This document shows positions 1 to 12,820 of a DNA stretch of 64,000 bases, one piece after another; position 1 is the stretch's first letter, and each line of letters opens with the position of its first letter. The stretch is from Clavelina lepadiformis (taxonomy: Eukaryota > Chordata > Ascidiacea > Aplousobranchia > Clavelinidae). The notes under the pieces were generated by a model, which was not told the origin of the DNA, did no database searches, and saw nothing but the letters and a program-made list of their open reading frames with translations. The DNA is taken from contig NC_135243.1 of assembly GCF_947623445.1 (NCBI RefSeq), positions 16,308,501-16,372,500 on the forward strand. The letters are read 5' to 3'. Both the position numbers and the translations under genes were made by a program.

Positions 1-520
1 AAATAAATTAACGATTTCAAGTCAATTCTAGAAATATTTCCTAATTGGACCTACCATAGATTACCTTGGTCTAAGGCAGAAAGGCCATCATGCCCATAGA
101 GATAACACTTGTTTAATTAAAAATACATCATATCATCAAATAATGTGAATTTATAAAAAAAATCATGCAACGCACTAACAAAGTTTATTGAAAAAAACTA
201 ACAGGTGCTTTGCACAAACATTGCTTTGCAGCTACTAACATCGTCAGAATCAACACATTAATATCCTTTTTTAAATAAATTGTAAATGGTTTCAGTTCCC
301 CTTCAAAGTCAAAGTTAAAAAACTGCAAATTTGTTCAAAGTTTAGAAAATTTTGTAAAGTGTTTACAGTTCGCATACTAAAACAAAATATTGATATGACT
401 AAACTAGAATATAAGAAACTAAATAGAATGAAAATTTGTGACAGTAAGAAAACTTTATTTGACATGTATACAGTATTATGGGGTTATTTATTATTACCTA
501 CAAATAGATAAAAAATGTTC

Positions 521-1729
521 GGCCTAGTACTTATGTATTGTTAGCAAAAAATTATATTATTTTAGAACGTAAATGACACTTTTCATTCTTTAAACTGCAC
601 ATTTAAAGTACAATACACTTTACAAAATATATATATAGACGAAATTGTTAAATCTCAAAGCAACCATAACTTCACAAGCCACCGATTGATTAAGTATGTA
701 TACTGCACACATAATATCATATATTCCACAAGCAGTTTTCCTGCATAATACAAAGTATGGCATGCAATACACATATTCTGCAAGCACTTTACTAGCTTGG
801 CAGTTTGAATAAGCCCACCTGATTATTTCTGATATCCACTTGTGGAAACTTTCGAACGATAAATTTAATTCCAGATTCCAGTGCTTTTTCAGTCAAAAAC
901 GATGGCTTTGAACGAGCGTCACTACATGCCTAAAACGTTGTATAAACACAAAAATAGACATGACATTTCAGTAACATTTGTTTTAATTGCTGCCTTAAAT
1001 GCAGCCATATATTTCAATTCCTTTATGTGCAAGGTAAATGCACTTTCCCACCTTTTTTATGTTGTATATCCTTGTCAGCATTCCAATTGCGCGGTTATTA
1101 AGAATTATAAGTTTTTCTGCTAACTTTTGTTGACCAGGTACGACACGCGCCATCATGCTACGGCTTGCGGAACGCATAATGACGATTTTTGTACGCGAGA
1201 GACGAAACCGAGATATTACGTCAGGAAACGCAAACAATAACCGACTTAAGTTTCCGTTTACGAGCGACCGATACACTCATCTACAGCAAATCAAACAAGC
1301 GTAACGTCTACGCTACACGCCCTCCAGCCTAAAATGCCCAAAAATACAACCGCCTACAAGCTCAAACACTGAATTCATGATGTCTCCTAAAGCAAATAGA
1401 GCAGGAAGTTTGCCAAACAAGGAAAAGAAAATTCATAGAAATCTTTTACAACGATGAAAGTAACTAAAAATATACCATACGAAAATTAAACATAAAACTA
1501 CCTCTTTAGTAACGAGGCGTTACTAAGTGCAATCGGTAATTACCGCCTACAGGTAAGCAAAATGATAAGATTGCGAAGCTCAACGATAAATTCTTTAAAG
1601 TAAGCATAATTTGCCAAGGAGTTTTCAAATGATAAGGAAAATTTTTGTTCAATAGTTTTGGTACTTGGTACACATATGGGTGGGAAAACAGTCGACCGCC
1701 CTAGTACTACTGTATTGTTAGCAAAAAAT
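521..1729. repeat. Pair of about 32-bp direct repeats (521-554 and 1698-1729)
   Basis: A motif reading CCTAGTACT, a short variable part, then TGTATTGTTAGCAAAAAAT occurs at 521-554 and again at 1698-1729 in the same orientation. The copies flank the NCKAP1 first exon. They may be fragments of one dispersed repeat. No longer homology is visible around either copy, so the element type is unknown. Confidence 0.45.
1052..1156 (-). CDS. NCKAP1: First coding exon of an NCKAP1-like gene (WAVE complex subunit), rest outside window
   Basis: NCKAP1 (NAP1/HEM2) is a scaffold subunit of the WAVE regulatory complex, which controls Arp2/3-driven actin assembly at the plasma membrane. The exon encodes about 35 residues with the family's conserved N-terminal block [13 protein letters not shown] and YNIKK. 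It ends after AAG at 1052 and is followed on the minus strand by a GTGGGA donor. In-frame ATGs occur at 1177, 1156 and 1153; 1156 best fits the short N-terminus of the family. Exon 2 is not recognised in 1-1051, so it should lie left of the window and 1-1051 is read as intron 1. The gene is divergent from the ZNF341-like gene. The short match limits certainty. Confidence 0.75.
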
Positions 1730-2674
1730 GGACACAACTAGCCTGTACCTTAATCAACGAGTTTTAGAAAAATTTTATTTAAATTTGCAAACCAATCAGT
1801 AAATTGCTTTAAATAAAAAGATTAATATTTAGTTTAGTATTGTGTTATCCATTGTAGTTATAACTTATGTAGCTATAACTTTGTAGTTATAACTGGTTTA
1901 GTATTGAACCATTGTAGTTATAACTTATAACACAATAAAGAACACACTCACGTTTTCTAAATATTAAATCGTTGAATTGAAATTTTTTAAATCCATACCC
2001 CTCGGACCTTTTCGGACTATTTACTATTTCAGCATCAAAATTAAAATAAAACAACCCAAACAGAGTCTTTAAACTTCTATAGGTTTATAAAGGCTATGCA
2101 TATAAGTACTCAAAGGGCATTAAGTTCCTAAAAAGGCATAGCCCTTATCTTTATAGCCTACCTCATTGAGGTATCGTTGAGAGCTAAAATATTGTCCTAC
2201 CTTCATTCGAAAGAAACACAAATTACTACGTGGCCATGCTAACCTACCATCTTATAGTACAATTGTATTATTACTATTTTGCATGTTTAAGGCCTTTGGG
2301 CTTTGCCACTTTTTCCCTACTCATTAAGTGTTCGTGAGGATGTGTTTTATTGTGCTATCGTTATAACTAGAACGTTTAGCATCGTAACTTTTGCTCTGCA
2401 CAGTTAATGGCGAAAACTAAACAATATAAATAAAACACAGTACAATACAATAACAAGTTACTACTGTATGTGAACAAATTAAAAACATGAATTGTAGTGA
2501 TTTCGTTGCTCAGCGTTAAGCAGCCACAAGGAGTTTTTACTCCCTGCACTATCAAAAAGCACCTAACCCCGTTACGTCATTGCTTGGAGGTTTTTCAGTT
2601 CCGAATCAGTCCATTCAGTCGTTTGGTAATGGTTGGCCTACAAATCTAAGTTTGTCATTAAACAATGACAAAAG
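1157..2674. other. Intergenic space between divergent NCKAP1 and ZNF341 genes
   Basis: About 1.5 kb separates the two divergent start codons, so this stretch should hold both promoters. I see no further coding exon. The only structure noticed is the short duplicated block at 1834-1935 and one copy of the CCTAGTACT repeat. No TATA box or CpG-rich block stands out. Confidence 0.5.
1834..1935 (+). repeat. Imperfect tandem duplication with GTAGTTATAACT units
   Basis: The string TTTAGTATTG, then CCATTGTAGTTATAACTTA, appears twice with about 70 bp between starts. A third and fourth GTAG(T/C)TATAACT unit lie between them. GTTATAAC is self-complementary. It lies in the divergent promoter interval of NCKAP1 and ZNF341. 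Whether it binds a factor is unknown. Confidence 0.5.
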
Positions 2675-5600
2675 ATGCAGTCATATTTCGAAAGTTTATC
2701 GGGTGAGATTTTAATTAGTATAGCATATATTTCAATAATATATCGCAGATGAAGTTATTTATGAGTTTGTTCAATGTGTGTACATGCTAAATGTCCAACT
2801 TGTGGATGTTGGGGTATGGAGTGTATTCAGTGAGTAGAACAGCGTAAACATTATTGACTAGCAGGAAAGGAACGGCTACCTTCTTGCTTGGCGCAGGCAA
2901 CAACTTAGATCAAAAGTATGGTATTTACCGAGTTGTGGAAATTGTGGCACCTGCAAAATCAAAATGTGCACGCTCTACTGTTTTCATTTTACACCGATAT
3001 ATAGTAAACAAATAAGGCAAACATGTTGCTGAATGCCTAGTTGGTACACAATTCGTGTTCTTGCTCTCACAATTTCAGTAAGAAACTGCCATAATTGATA
3101 TAATATCGTAGAATCAACAAGGAATGTATGATGTTTGTATATCCTCAATTTAATATTCTATATATATCTCATCCTTTCAACCTTGACGAAAAATTGTACG
3201 TGAAGACACAAATGTTGACAGAAACTGCAGCCTCAATTCTTTGTTTGTTAATTTTAAATTAGCATTCAAAAAACCAACTTCACCTGGTTTGTTCATTAGA
3301 TATTATTAAAATAATCAGCAACGTGAAGCAAATTTGACACTATATGATGACGACTCTACTCATTGTTGTCAGCTTAAAAACAAAGCGTTTATATCGAATC
3401 CGCCATAACATGGTTCTGACGTGCTTAGTCTTGCATTTTGTATTGTTTATTTTGCGCCATTATCTTTGCGGAGCAGAAATCATGCGTATAATTAGTCTTA
3501 AGCAGTCGTTTTTTGTTCCCTACATAAAATTATAGTCTTACTGCAGTCCAAAACCTAAAAAAATTTTAACCAACCATTTGTATCCATTTCATGCTTTCAC
3601 AGCTTGTTTGAGCAAAAAAAAAAGTCAAGAGTGAATAACTCATAATGAAGGAGCACGCTCGTGGTTACATTCCTACGTTAAAAAAATGAGCTAGCTTCTC
3701 AAAAAGGTGTGCACTCGTGCCTTCAACTGGCGATTTGATCCAATCAGTTCTTAAAAGATATTTTCCCTTACTGTTGAAAAATGCTAAATTGAATGATGAC
3801 TGTGTAACTAATTTGTTAGAACTCTATACTGTGCGAACCCTTTTCATTTAAATGCCACTTCAGCAGTATTCTAGTTTCTGGAGTTTCTTTCCACACTGAA
3901 CAATTGCTCGTTTTTTATACTTTATTTATTGCATAGTTGATCTTGTGCCAAATGGAGGATTAACATTCTTGGAAAATCCATCAGCATTATCAACCGACGG
4001 GCCATCTTCTCTGGGTCATCAAAATATTACACAGACTCAAAACACTACAGTGTTACCTGTTGCTCAACAAGAACTTTCAAATAACCAATCAAATTTAATT
4101 AGCAACCTTTTAGAAGATGACGATGTCTTCCAATGTGGAAAGTTAGTCATGAAATTGTAATATCTAAATACTATTGAATTAATGTTAGCTTTTTATTCAT
4201 GTACCGATAGTTACTATACAAAGGCCAAACCAGTTTATTGTCATCTAAACTGCATTAACAAACTACAAATGCTTTCCAGCTTAAAAGATTTTTATATCTA
4301 ACGTTTGTTTCTTTACCACTACAATAAATCATTTTCAGGTGTAAGCAACAATTCAGCAACTTGCAGATATTTTTGCAACATAAAACCAACCCATGTTCAT
4401 ATAATCGTCGACGCATTTATGATAATGGATTGCTACAAAGCCAAGTTGTTCAAAGGTCCAGTGAAATGGTATCATCGCTAGATGGTAATTCAATGTTGTT
4501 TGATGAATCTCAAACTTTAATATCTGCCGAAGGTTAGTATCAAGCCTCAGGTACAAGAAATTTATTGTAATATAAAGCTACTAGACTTTCATCATATATG
4601 AAGTATACGCTTATTTGTGTTAACACAAAACATAGGATTATGTTGTGCAAGAATACTATACCGAATTACTGTTGAAGAAGTTAAATTTAAGCATAATTGG
4701 GTCAAGGATAACAATATTACCACCATGTAAGTTTTCTAAGTCCTGCTGTTTCTCCATTTCACTGATCTTTGAAGTTGTTTTCAGTATAATACTCAGATAA
4801 AATAATTGCATTGTAAATCTTGCCATTATTTAATACTGTTTTAGTGTGAATAATGCTACAGTTAAACTTTTCCAATAGGAATTCGAAATTCCGATATTGG
4901 TAACCATGTTGCTCCCAATCATAATATTCCAGTGGTAAGAGCAGTTGGGCTTTCTGCAAGTTCTTTATCTAATGTTTGTGCATCAGCGCCAATGCCACTT
5001 CATGTGCAAAGGTGGGCATCTTTATGGATATATTTGCAGCTAAACAACGGAGCTATGTAGAGCCTCCACATAATTGCATTATTCTTAGTTTGTGACTGTT
5101 CGTTGAAAGATAGGTTTAAATTTATTTTATAGTACCGTGTAATGAAATTTTTGATACGTTTTGGATTAGAAAACTTGCAACTGTTGTTTGTATTTTCTTA
5201 TGCAACAGTGCAATTTTCTAAATTGATTTAATGTTTTCTTGTTTCAGTCTTCACGAAATGCGTACTCGTCATGTATTGCCTACAATGTCGTACAACACTG
5301 CTCAACCTCAAATGGTTAACAATATGTCTGCTTCCATATCAGATTCTTCTTATCAAACTTCTGAACATGTTCTTTCATCGTCAGCTTGCACTTCACTTCC
5401 AGTTAATCCACAAACTTCAAGGCATGATATAACACTTAAACTTATAAGTGTAGGGGTACTCAATAAACCAAACTTTAACAGCAGCAAAAAGTCACTAATA
5501 ATAAAAGCAATAGCCAGATATAGTAGCACCTTTAAGGTTAGTATGGTTTTGTCATTTTAGCCACTACTGGCAAAGCAAGCTTAAGCTTGTGTAAATAAAT

Positions 5601-8600
5601 ATATGTTAAACCCAAAGTTTTTGCTGCATTTTAGAGTGTATATGTTCTCGATTAATTATTACTCTTAAGGTCTTTTCGTTTTTTACAATGTCTAAATGTT
5701 ATACTCAATGAAAAAAGGACAATAGTATATTGTCCAAAAGTCAAAAATACTTTCTGTACAAATAATTTGGTTTAACAGTTTGTGACTTTGCGGTGCCTGG
5801 TTTATATATGACAGTTCGCTTTGCTTTTATTTTGAGGTGTTTTGTATTTATTACTGTATTTTGAAACTTTGCGTATGTTTAGAATTGTTCTGTCCGAAGA
5901 TATGTTGCTACATCCTCACAGCAATGCTCACCCAGTTGACCGTGGCAGCATTCTAAATGATGAGTTAAATGATGATGACATTTCATCTAGCAATGGATTA
6001 ATCTCATCACTTCTACAGCAGATTCCTCCTTATCCCATTCCACAACAAGAACAGCATCAGATGATTCCTCTACAACAAACTGCAAATGTTATAAACGTTG
6101 TAAGCATGTAATTTTAGGGTTTAAAGTTTTTGTGCCAATTTGACGTTGTCCTCCTTGGTCAATTTAACTCCTTTCAATTTAGGCAGGTTAGAATATGTTT
6201 CAATCCGGGTTGTTGTTGAAATGATTCAGGACTTTGGTCATCAAGGGTAGAGTTAATGATCTGAACTCTTTTTATGAAAAGAGAAATATAGGTCTTATAA
6301 AATATGAGTGTTTTTGAGTCAGTTAGTTTTATGAAACTGAAAAATGTATTGTTTGTTTCTCCAAATCAACAACAGTGAGGCGACTGTACTGTTTAATGAC
6401 AACAAATGTCAACTCAAGTTACAGATGGCTAAGTTGGCCGACTGCCATATTTAATGGGGTTCAGTTCTTGAACTTGATATTGTGTTTTCAGCCACCTGAA
6501 ACTTGCCAGCCAAATATAAGCATCCCTGATAATATAATTCTCAACTCTTCGAACTCTGAAATCAATCGTTCAAACAAAATAAGTGAAAAAACACTGGAAA
6601 CAGGATTGCCAAGATTGTATGACAAAAATCAACCACCACCTTCAACAAAGTATGTATGTATTTACTGATTATAGAGTATTGAACAAAACGAAGAGATTTT
6701 AATACTATTGTACATCAGAAAACAGAATGGCTAAGATTTTTGTATTGAAGAGGATGATTTTATAAGTTTATTCTTATTGCATTACCACAATATACAATAG
6801 GTATTCTAGGAAAATTATCGAGAAGGGATAAATTTTCCACAGGGAATAGGAAACATTTGGAAACAAGTTGCATCAAGGTAGATTGCTTCAGTTTTGTTTC
6901 ATATTTTCACAGTTTATCACATCAAGAACCAAGTCTGGATGCTAATAAAGTTACCAACCAAGCACAGATTGCACCACAATCAAATGTGATTGTTCCAAAT
7001 GACCCTAAAAAGAAATTTTGTTGTCAATACTGCAGTAAAACTTTTACAAAGAAGTTTGATTTAGAACAACACAAACGTAGTCATACAGGTAGAGTTTTAA
7101 GCAGTATACTGCATATAAGATTGACATCAAGTTTTGGTTAAAGTTTGTATGACCTCATGATTTGTTAGGTGAAAAACCGTTCCAGTGTATTGTTTGTGGT
7201 CGAGCATTTGCGCAAAAGTCAAATGTCAAGAAACACATGGTCTCTCACAAGGTCTGGTTAAAAGGAAATGGTTTATTTGCTCAACCATTTGCCAAAGGTG
7301 AATTTATTCTAGATATATTTTGGATACAATCATAAATGAACAATCATCACTGTCTAGCCCAGGGCTTCTCAAACTTTTATATTTTGCGACACCATTTTAG
7401 AAAAGAATTTTCAATGTGGATCCTTGATGAGTAGCCTACACGTTAAAGATATTAAAACAATAAACGTCCCATCACAAATCTCAAGTGGTATTTTTGTCTA
7501 TGGCAAAATCGTATAAATGCACACAATCCACAAAAGTAACTGTACAGTAATTACAGAACTGTACAATGGAAACAGTAAAGCAAATTAAAAATTTACAAAA
7601 AATCAATTCAATTCATAAAAGCTAGATTTGTTTCCCGGCTCCAAAATGGTTGTACATTTTGTGGACCCAAACGGGGTCACTGCCTATAGTTTTAGAAGCC
7701 CTGTTCTAGTTTGTTATGAACAGACAAGACCATTGGCAGAAAAATCTTTTTTACAATATACCTACCACATGTAAAGCACTGTTATTGTTTCAATGGAAAG
7801 GTTTTTATTGAGTATTTTCTCCTATTCATTTCTTAATTCTGTTGGTTTCTTTTTATTTTCCATTGGCTTCAGAAAAAGGTGATAAACAATCACGTATAAA
7901 TGGATCTGTTGAAAATGCTGACATAACATTCGTGTGTGAATATTGCGGTCAAGGATTTTCTTCCTATAACAAGCGCAAATCCCATTTGAAAGAACATAAA
8001 GATAAGCAAGTAATTGTGGTCATGCAATATGTTTCTGCATTTTATACTGTACAATAGTTTTAATAGCTTGTACTTTTAGATTTGCGTTGTTAAAATTAAT
8101 TATAATCAACCAAATGTAATCTTTATTTGGCAAAAAAGGTATGTTCTGATAGAATTGCATTTATTGGTATACTTTAAAGTCTATGAAAGCATTATGTCAT
8201 TTTTGTTTTAAGCAGCAGCAAAACTGTTTTTGCTGCTGCTGGAAACTAACCAACAGATCCTTTGAGTAGGCTGGATAACTAATTGTTGCTCTAATCTAGC
8301 AATATCCAAGATTCTTTAAATTTCAAACGTAATAGCAAAGTATACTCAAACTACTGCTGCTACAACCATTGTTTTTTTGTAAATTTTATATTCAGAAACA
8401 TGTTCCTAGTTAAAATTTTGTTTTAGGTGTACAAGTGTTTAAAAGAAACATGTTCATCGACGTTCCAAGATCTTGATGCTTTTGTGGCTCATGTAAAAAG
8501 TCATGAATCGGGCATGACTTACAGATGTCATCAGTGCCACAAGGTATTCAAGTCACTACATGATCTTGGCCTTCATCAGTATCAAGTTCATCTGAACAGT

Positions 8601-10211
8601 AGGAAAAAGAATACTCAAACTAAGTAAACATTGATTAAACTTTCACTGTTAGTTAACTTTCATGTAACTAAACATGCATTTTTGTATTATGAAGCGTATG
8701 CAACATTTACAACTACAGTATAAAAAGCATTCAAGTTTTCATCAAGCAGTAGTATTCATAGCATTACCTTGACCATGCAACAAGATCTTCCGCTATCTCA
8801 CTTATAATTATCTTTTTGTGTCAATTCTGAAATTAGGATTTACGCTTGTGGCCTATGCCCAAGCAAGTTCAGCCATCCACATGCACTGCGAGAGCACATG
8901 ACAAGTAATCCTCACTGTTATGTGTGTCGTATATGTGAAGCAACTTTTACCTGTGAGAGGTATCTTCGAAAACACTACTTGATGCAACATAAAGGGCAGG
9001 AAGCAAGAGGAGCAATGTAAGCATGTAGGACATGGTTTTCAAATTGGCATTGGCTTTTTTGCTTTCGTTAGGAATTAGAACGTTAGGGACTCGTCTTCAT
9101 ATTGCTAATTTTCCATATCGGTACCTCTAAAAAAATAAACATTTGCAGTATTTAATGTTCTTTCCTGCATTTTGTTGTGCAAATTTTGTTACCATTTTTT
9201 ACCAGTTGTAAAGTTTGCGGAAAATCACTGCGCAGTGTATACTATCTTCGTCTTCATATGCTGATTCATACCAAAGAGTTACCGTATCGTTGTACAAAAT
9301 GCGACGCTGCTTTTAACAGGAAGGACAAAGTTAAGCGCCACATGTTAACTCATGACCCGATCAAGCGTTTCAAGGTAATCATCTTCACGATCCCGTATGC
9401 ATTAATGAAATACCTGGAAGGCTTTCAAATGATAAATTCTTAAATCATCATTGCTGTTAAATTTCGACTTGAAAACTTGGCTTACCGCACAATTATTGCA
9501 AAACATGCTATCCTCGTTTGATCCAGACAAATCATCAAATGTTTACAAGATTATTGTGCCTGCTCCTTTAAATGCAAACATTTTCTTTAAAAGTGTCCAT
9601 TGAAATCAGTCCTGGGTTGCACGAAAGAATTCAACAGAGCAGACAAGTTGAAAGAACATATCATTGGTCATAGCGGAGTTAAGAAGACATATCCGTGCTC
9701 TTTTTGCTCAAAGAAATACAGTCGACAGTCTTGCAAAGTATTCCAAGTTGTTGTACTGTAATACGTTAAAGCTCTATGCTGATTTATTAGGTACAGTAGT
9801 GCATCGTTGCGAATGCTTGTTTTTTATGATTCTCATTCACACTTTTAGGTAAAGCACGAGCTGTCGCATACATCTGGCCTCTTCTGTAATGTGTGCCTTC
9901 GAACTTTCGACAACGAAAACCGTCTTAAGTCACATAAATGCCGTAAATCGCAAACTGCAACAAACACAAAGAAAAAACGCACGGTATCCAAATCTCAAGC
10001 TTCTGGAGACATTTCGAAAGGCAATTCTGTGACGTCATCAGATAAGGAGCTGACCAATCAGGAAAGGAATGAAGATTCGGATGATAATACTTCTGAACGA
10101 GTTTACACAAAGTTGTGGTCTGCCAAAGACGGCGAAATAGAACTGATTAATGAAACAACTTCACTGCAATCACCTATCAACGTCGAAGTTACGATGGAGA
10201 AGGTTGATTAA
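2675..10211 (+). CDS. ZNF341: ZNF341-like C2H2 zinc-finger transcription factor, about 15 exons
   Basis: ZNF341 is a nuclear DNA-binding factor; the human protein activates STAT3 transcription. Exons: 2675-2702 (ATG), 3937-4141, 4339-4532, 4879-5011, 5248-about 5536, about 5883-6099, 6492-6649, 6913-7088, 7169-7297, 7873-8009, 8427-8623, 8837-9016, 9206-9374, 9594-9737 and 9849-10211 (TAA). All junctions are in phase except exon 5 to exon 6. Family marks are the N-terminal MQSYFESLS, the acidic [14 protein letters not shown] atypical finger, then twelve C2H2-like fingers in the family order ([53 protein letters not shown], a [10 protein letters not shown] finger, YPCSFC, FCNVC). The first two classical fingers are joined by the linker TGEKPF, spelled across an intron. 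The middle is a Gln/Ser/Pro-rich linker. Introns 9-10 hold a hAT-like MITE. Confidence 0.88.
7360..7703. mobile_element. Non-autonomous hAT-like element in a ZNF341 intron
   Basis: The element begins CAGGGCTTCTCAAACT and ends AGAAGCCCTG, which are inverted ends. It carries internal GTGGACCCAAACGGGGTCAC near the right end. The flanking 8-mers GTCTAGCC and TTCTAGTT share a TCTAG core, as an aged hAT target duplication would. It is the same end family as the copy at 16300-16539. It has no coding capacity and lies between the exons ending at 7297 and starting at 7873. Confidence 0.75.
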
Positions 10212-12338
10212 ATAGGATTTAGTGTTTTTCACCTATTTCGCGATACAAACATAAAAAAGTGGATAACTGTTGTTTGGAAATGCTGTTGTGCATGGAAATT
10301 AGATAGTCGCAAACGAGCTATTCGTAGTGGAGATAAACCGCAGCCAGCATGGCAAGTCAAAGTGTTTTTCTTACTGCCAGATGTGCACTGAAATTTTGGC
10401 CGAATTTATTGCCAGACCCAGTCACGCCACCGTTTTAACGTCATTGGACAAAGCATTAACGACGTTTGCTCTTGTTCGTTAGACCTAATGAACAGCTTCA
10501 GTTTCGGGATATACGGTAAAAATCGAAAATAAAATAAAAATGTGTGTGTCAATCGGAACGTGTAACTTCTCGGTTCTCCGTGAGCAAAACAACACGTATA
10601 TTCCAATGACTGCCAGCGTATTCTCCGCTTGAGGTGACTGGCGAAGTTAACCGGTTTCTCGGTTGGCTTGGTAAGTTAAGCTACTAACGTAAACTAAGTA
10701 TAATTTATGCCGCCTAAAGTAACGCAATGCTTTCGAATCATGCCAATTCGCTGAAACGAGGCTAAAGTACCTGTAGCGTTTCTAATGGATAGGCTAAAAC
10801 CTTTATTTTCACCTGGCACATATTCTGATCTTTAGTGTCTTTGTTACACGACGCGTCCACTTTTATGATCGAATACAGAGAATGGAAATCCATCAAATCC
10901 CTGACCAATGTATAGTAGGCCTATGTGAGGTGTGTAACCAGTCACAAAACTCACTTAGTCGCATGGGGCGATGCAAAAAAAACAAACACGTTCGTTTGGG
11001 TGCGAATGTGTTAACGTGCGGCAATGCCATTTAGCGGCGTGTACTGTGCAGGTTTCCAGCTCAGCAATCCTTCCCTTGAGTTGAGTGAAAAGTGCTCAAT
11101 ACTTGAGAAAACAGACTATGGGAGTCATCGACCCTGGTCAAAACCATCACCAGCAGGAAATACGAACACTGTAAATACAGTTTGCAGCCTTATCGGAGCA
11201 GGTTGTCGGACATTATGTAGTAGGTGCGAACTTAGCAAATATTGTTTTTGTAAATACGGTAACTATACAATAAGCGTATTCCTATTATGTAATGTAGATG
11301 TCAGCAAAACTGAAGGCGCTGATCAGTAACAATTCAAAACTGATGGATGCTTTATCTGAAGTTAGCCTAACTTTTTTGTAAATGGCAGTACAGTAGATGC
11401 AAATTGTAAATAATATGCGCAAACATGCATCAGCTGAGGATTCATGACACATTTAGTAAATCGCGAATTTTGTAAAGATACTTGTAATATATCTTGTAGA
11501 TACTTAATTGTAATAAAGATACTTGATACTAATTCGTAGACCGTTATGACGTTATCAATAGGCAACACGTAGTGCGACGTTAGAAATGTTTTTGAGGTTT
11601 TAAAAGTGTTGACATGACTTGACTCAAGTCACAACCGAATCGACTCTACTTGACTCGAGTCAGATAAAAATGACTTGACCTCAGCCGCGATTTTATACTG
11701 TATTGCTACATTTTCTGTATAAACTTTTAAGCAAGCGACAAGAAATTGGCAAAAAGAAAGAAATAGGCTAAACATATATAAACGTCCAATGCAAACACTG
11801 AAACGAAAATAAAGTGAGGGTTTCTGTCATATTTCCTTCAGATAAAATGAGCGCACAAATTGTTTATTACAGCTGTTCTGTGCGTATACTTAATACGCCG
11901 CCTACAGAATACCTACCTATTACATTTGACCCTGGCCTACAGAAAGTTCCCTTGAGTTTGAGACCCCGGCCGTATTCTGTTCGTTTGGGGTGGTGTCCGT
12001 GCTAACCATTATTCATGCTGTTGTCAACTCTTTTTTAATTCATGAACGTTTTAAGCCTTTGAACATTCCCGCCTTTTCCCGTTTGTTGTTTGTTTGCGGA
12101 GTTATATTTAATTATGTCACTCAAAATGATTAGCATTTTATTTGTCGCTTCCCCACAAGCAATGACGAAAAATAAACGATTCGAACCGTACAAACTAAGA
12201 GCTTAGAACCAAACCGTGCCTGAAACCAAAGTTTGAGGCGTAGGTTTTGCCGTTATAAATAATACTTTTTTTTGTTTCTTTCTGTGCTTGCCCGAGCGAA
12301 AAAAACAGCAAACATACCGGAAGTTAGTATGCTAGAAG
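10212..12338. other. ZNF341 3' region and intergenic space
   Basis: An AATAAA at 10528-10533 is a candidate poly(A) signal for ZNF341, about 320 bp after its stop. Beyond it I see no convincing gene. The 101-codon open frame at 11024-11329 has no recognisable domain. At 11611-11690 several TGACTTGACTC / GACTCGAGTCA units occur, a fragment of the repeat family that is complete at 12339-12812. Confidence 0.5.
10528..10533 (+). terminator. Candidate poly(A) signal of the ZNF341 gene
   Basis: AATAAA lies 317 bp downstream of the ZNF341 stop, within an AATAAAATAAAAAT run. No earlier canonical AATAAA was seen on this strand after the stop. Confidence 0.45.
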
Positions 12339-12812
12339 CAGAGATGGAAAGACTGGAGTGACTGACTTGACACGAGTCAGATTGTTGAAAAGATTTGACC
12401 TGACTGGTGCTTTAGTGCTTTAAAAGGCTCGAATTGACTGGTGTTAACGTGGAAATTTCGGTTGAGTAGACTCGAGTCACAAAATAAATTATTTTAAATC
12501 TATGCAAAATCGGATTTTATATTTATGAAAGAATTTATTCAGAAATCACTACGCAATACATTCTATTGAATGTGCAAAAGTGCCAGAAATGGATAAAATC
12601 AGATTTTATGCTTATATTTACGTTACGGAAAATAAATAATAAATGGTGACTTGTTTTTGACTTGGCATGTGTTAAGACTTGGACTTGACTTGATAAGCGT
12701 TACTGACTCGACTTGACATGGAAATGTAGTTAAATGACTTGACTTGGACTTGCGCTACTACTGTTAGTGACTTCACTTGTGTAACGACCATTCAGACTTG
12801 TTTCCATCACTG
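12339..12812. mobile_element. hAT-like MITE built of TGACTTG / GACTCGAGTCA repeats
   Basis: The ends are inverted: CAGAGATGGAAAGACT at left, and CAGTGATGGAAACAAGTCT read from the right. A perfect 8-bp target duplication, GCTAGAAG, lies at 12331-12338 and 12813-12820. The 474-bp body carries many short units (ACTTGACTTG, GACTCGAGTCAC, GACTTGGACTTG) in both orientations and an AT-rich centre. Clustered subterminal motifs of this kind are the expected transposase-binding layout of hAT elements. No coding frame is present. Confidence 0.85.
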
Positions 12813-12820
12813 GCTAGAAG

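Noticed and set aside
4636..4727. Exon-like segment with good splice sites inside a ZNF341 intron
   Set aside because: Including it shifts the next exon into a frame with an early stop, while skipping it keeps all exons in phase.
11024..11329. 101-codon open frame upstream of MATCAP
   Set aside because: No family pattern, no splice partners, composition like the surrounding intergenic DNA.
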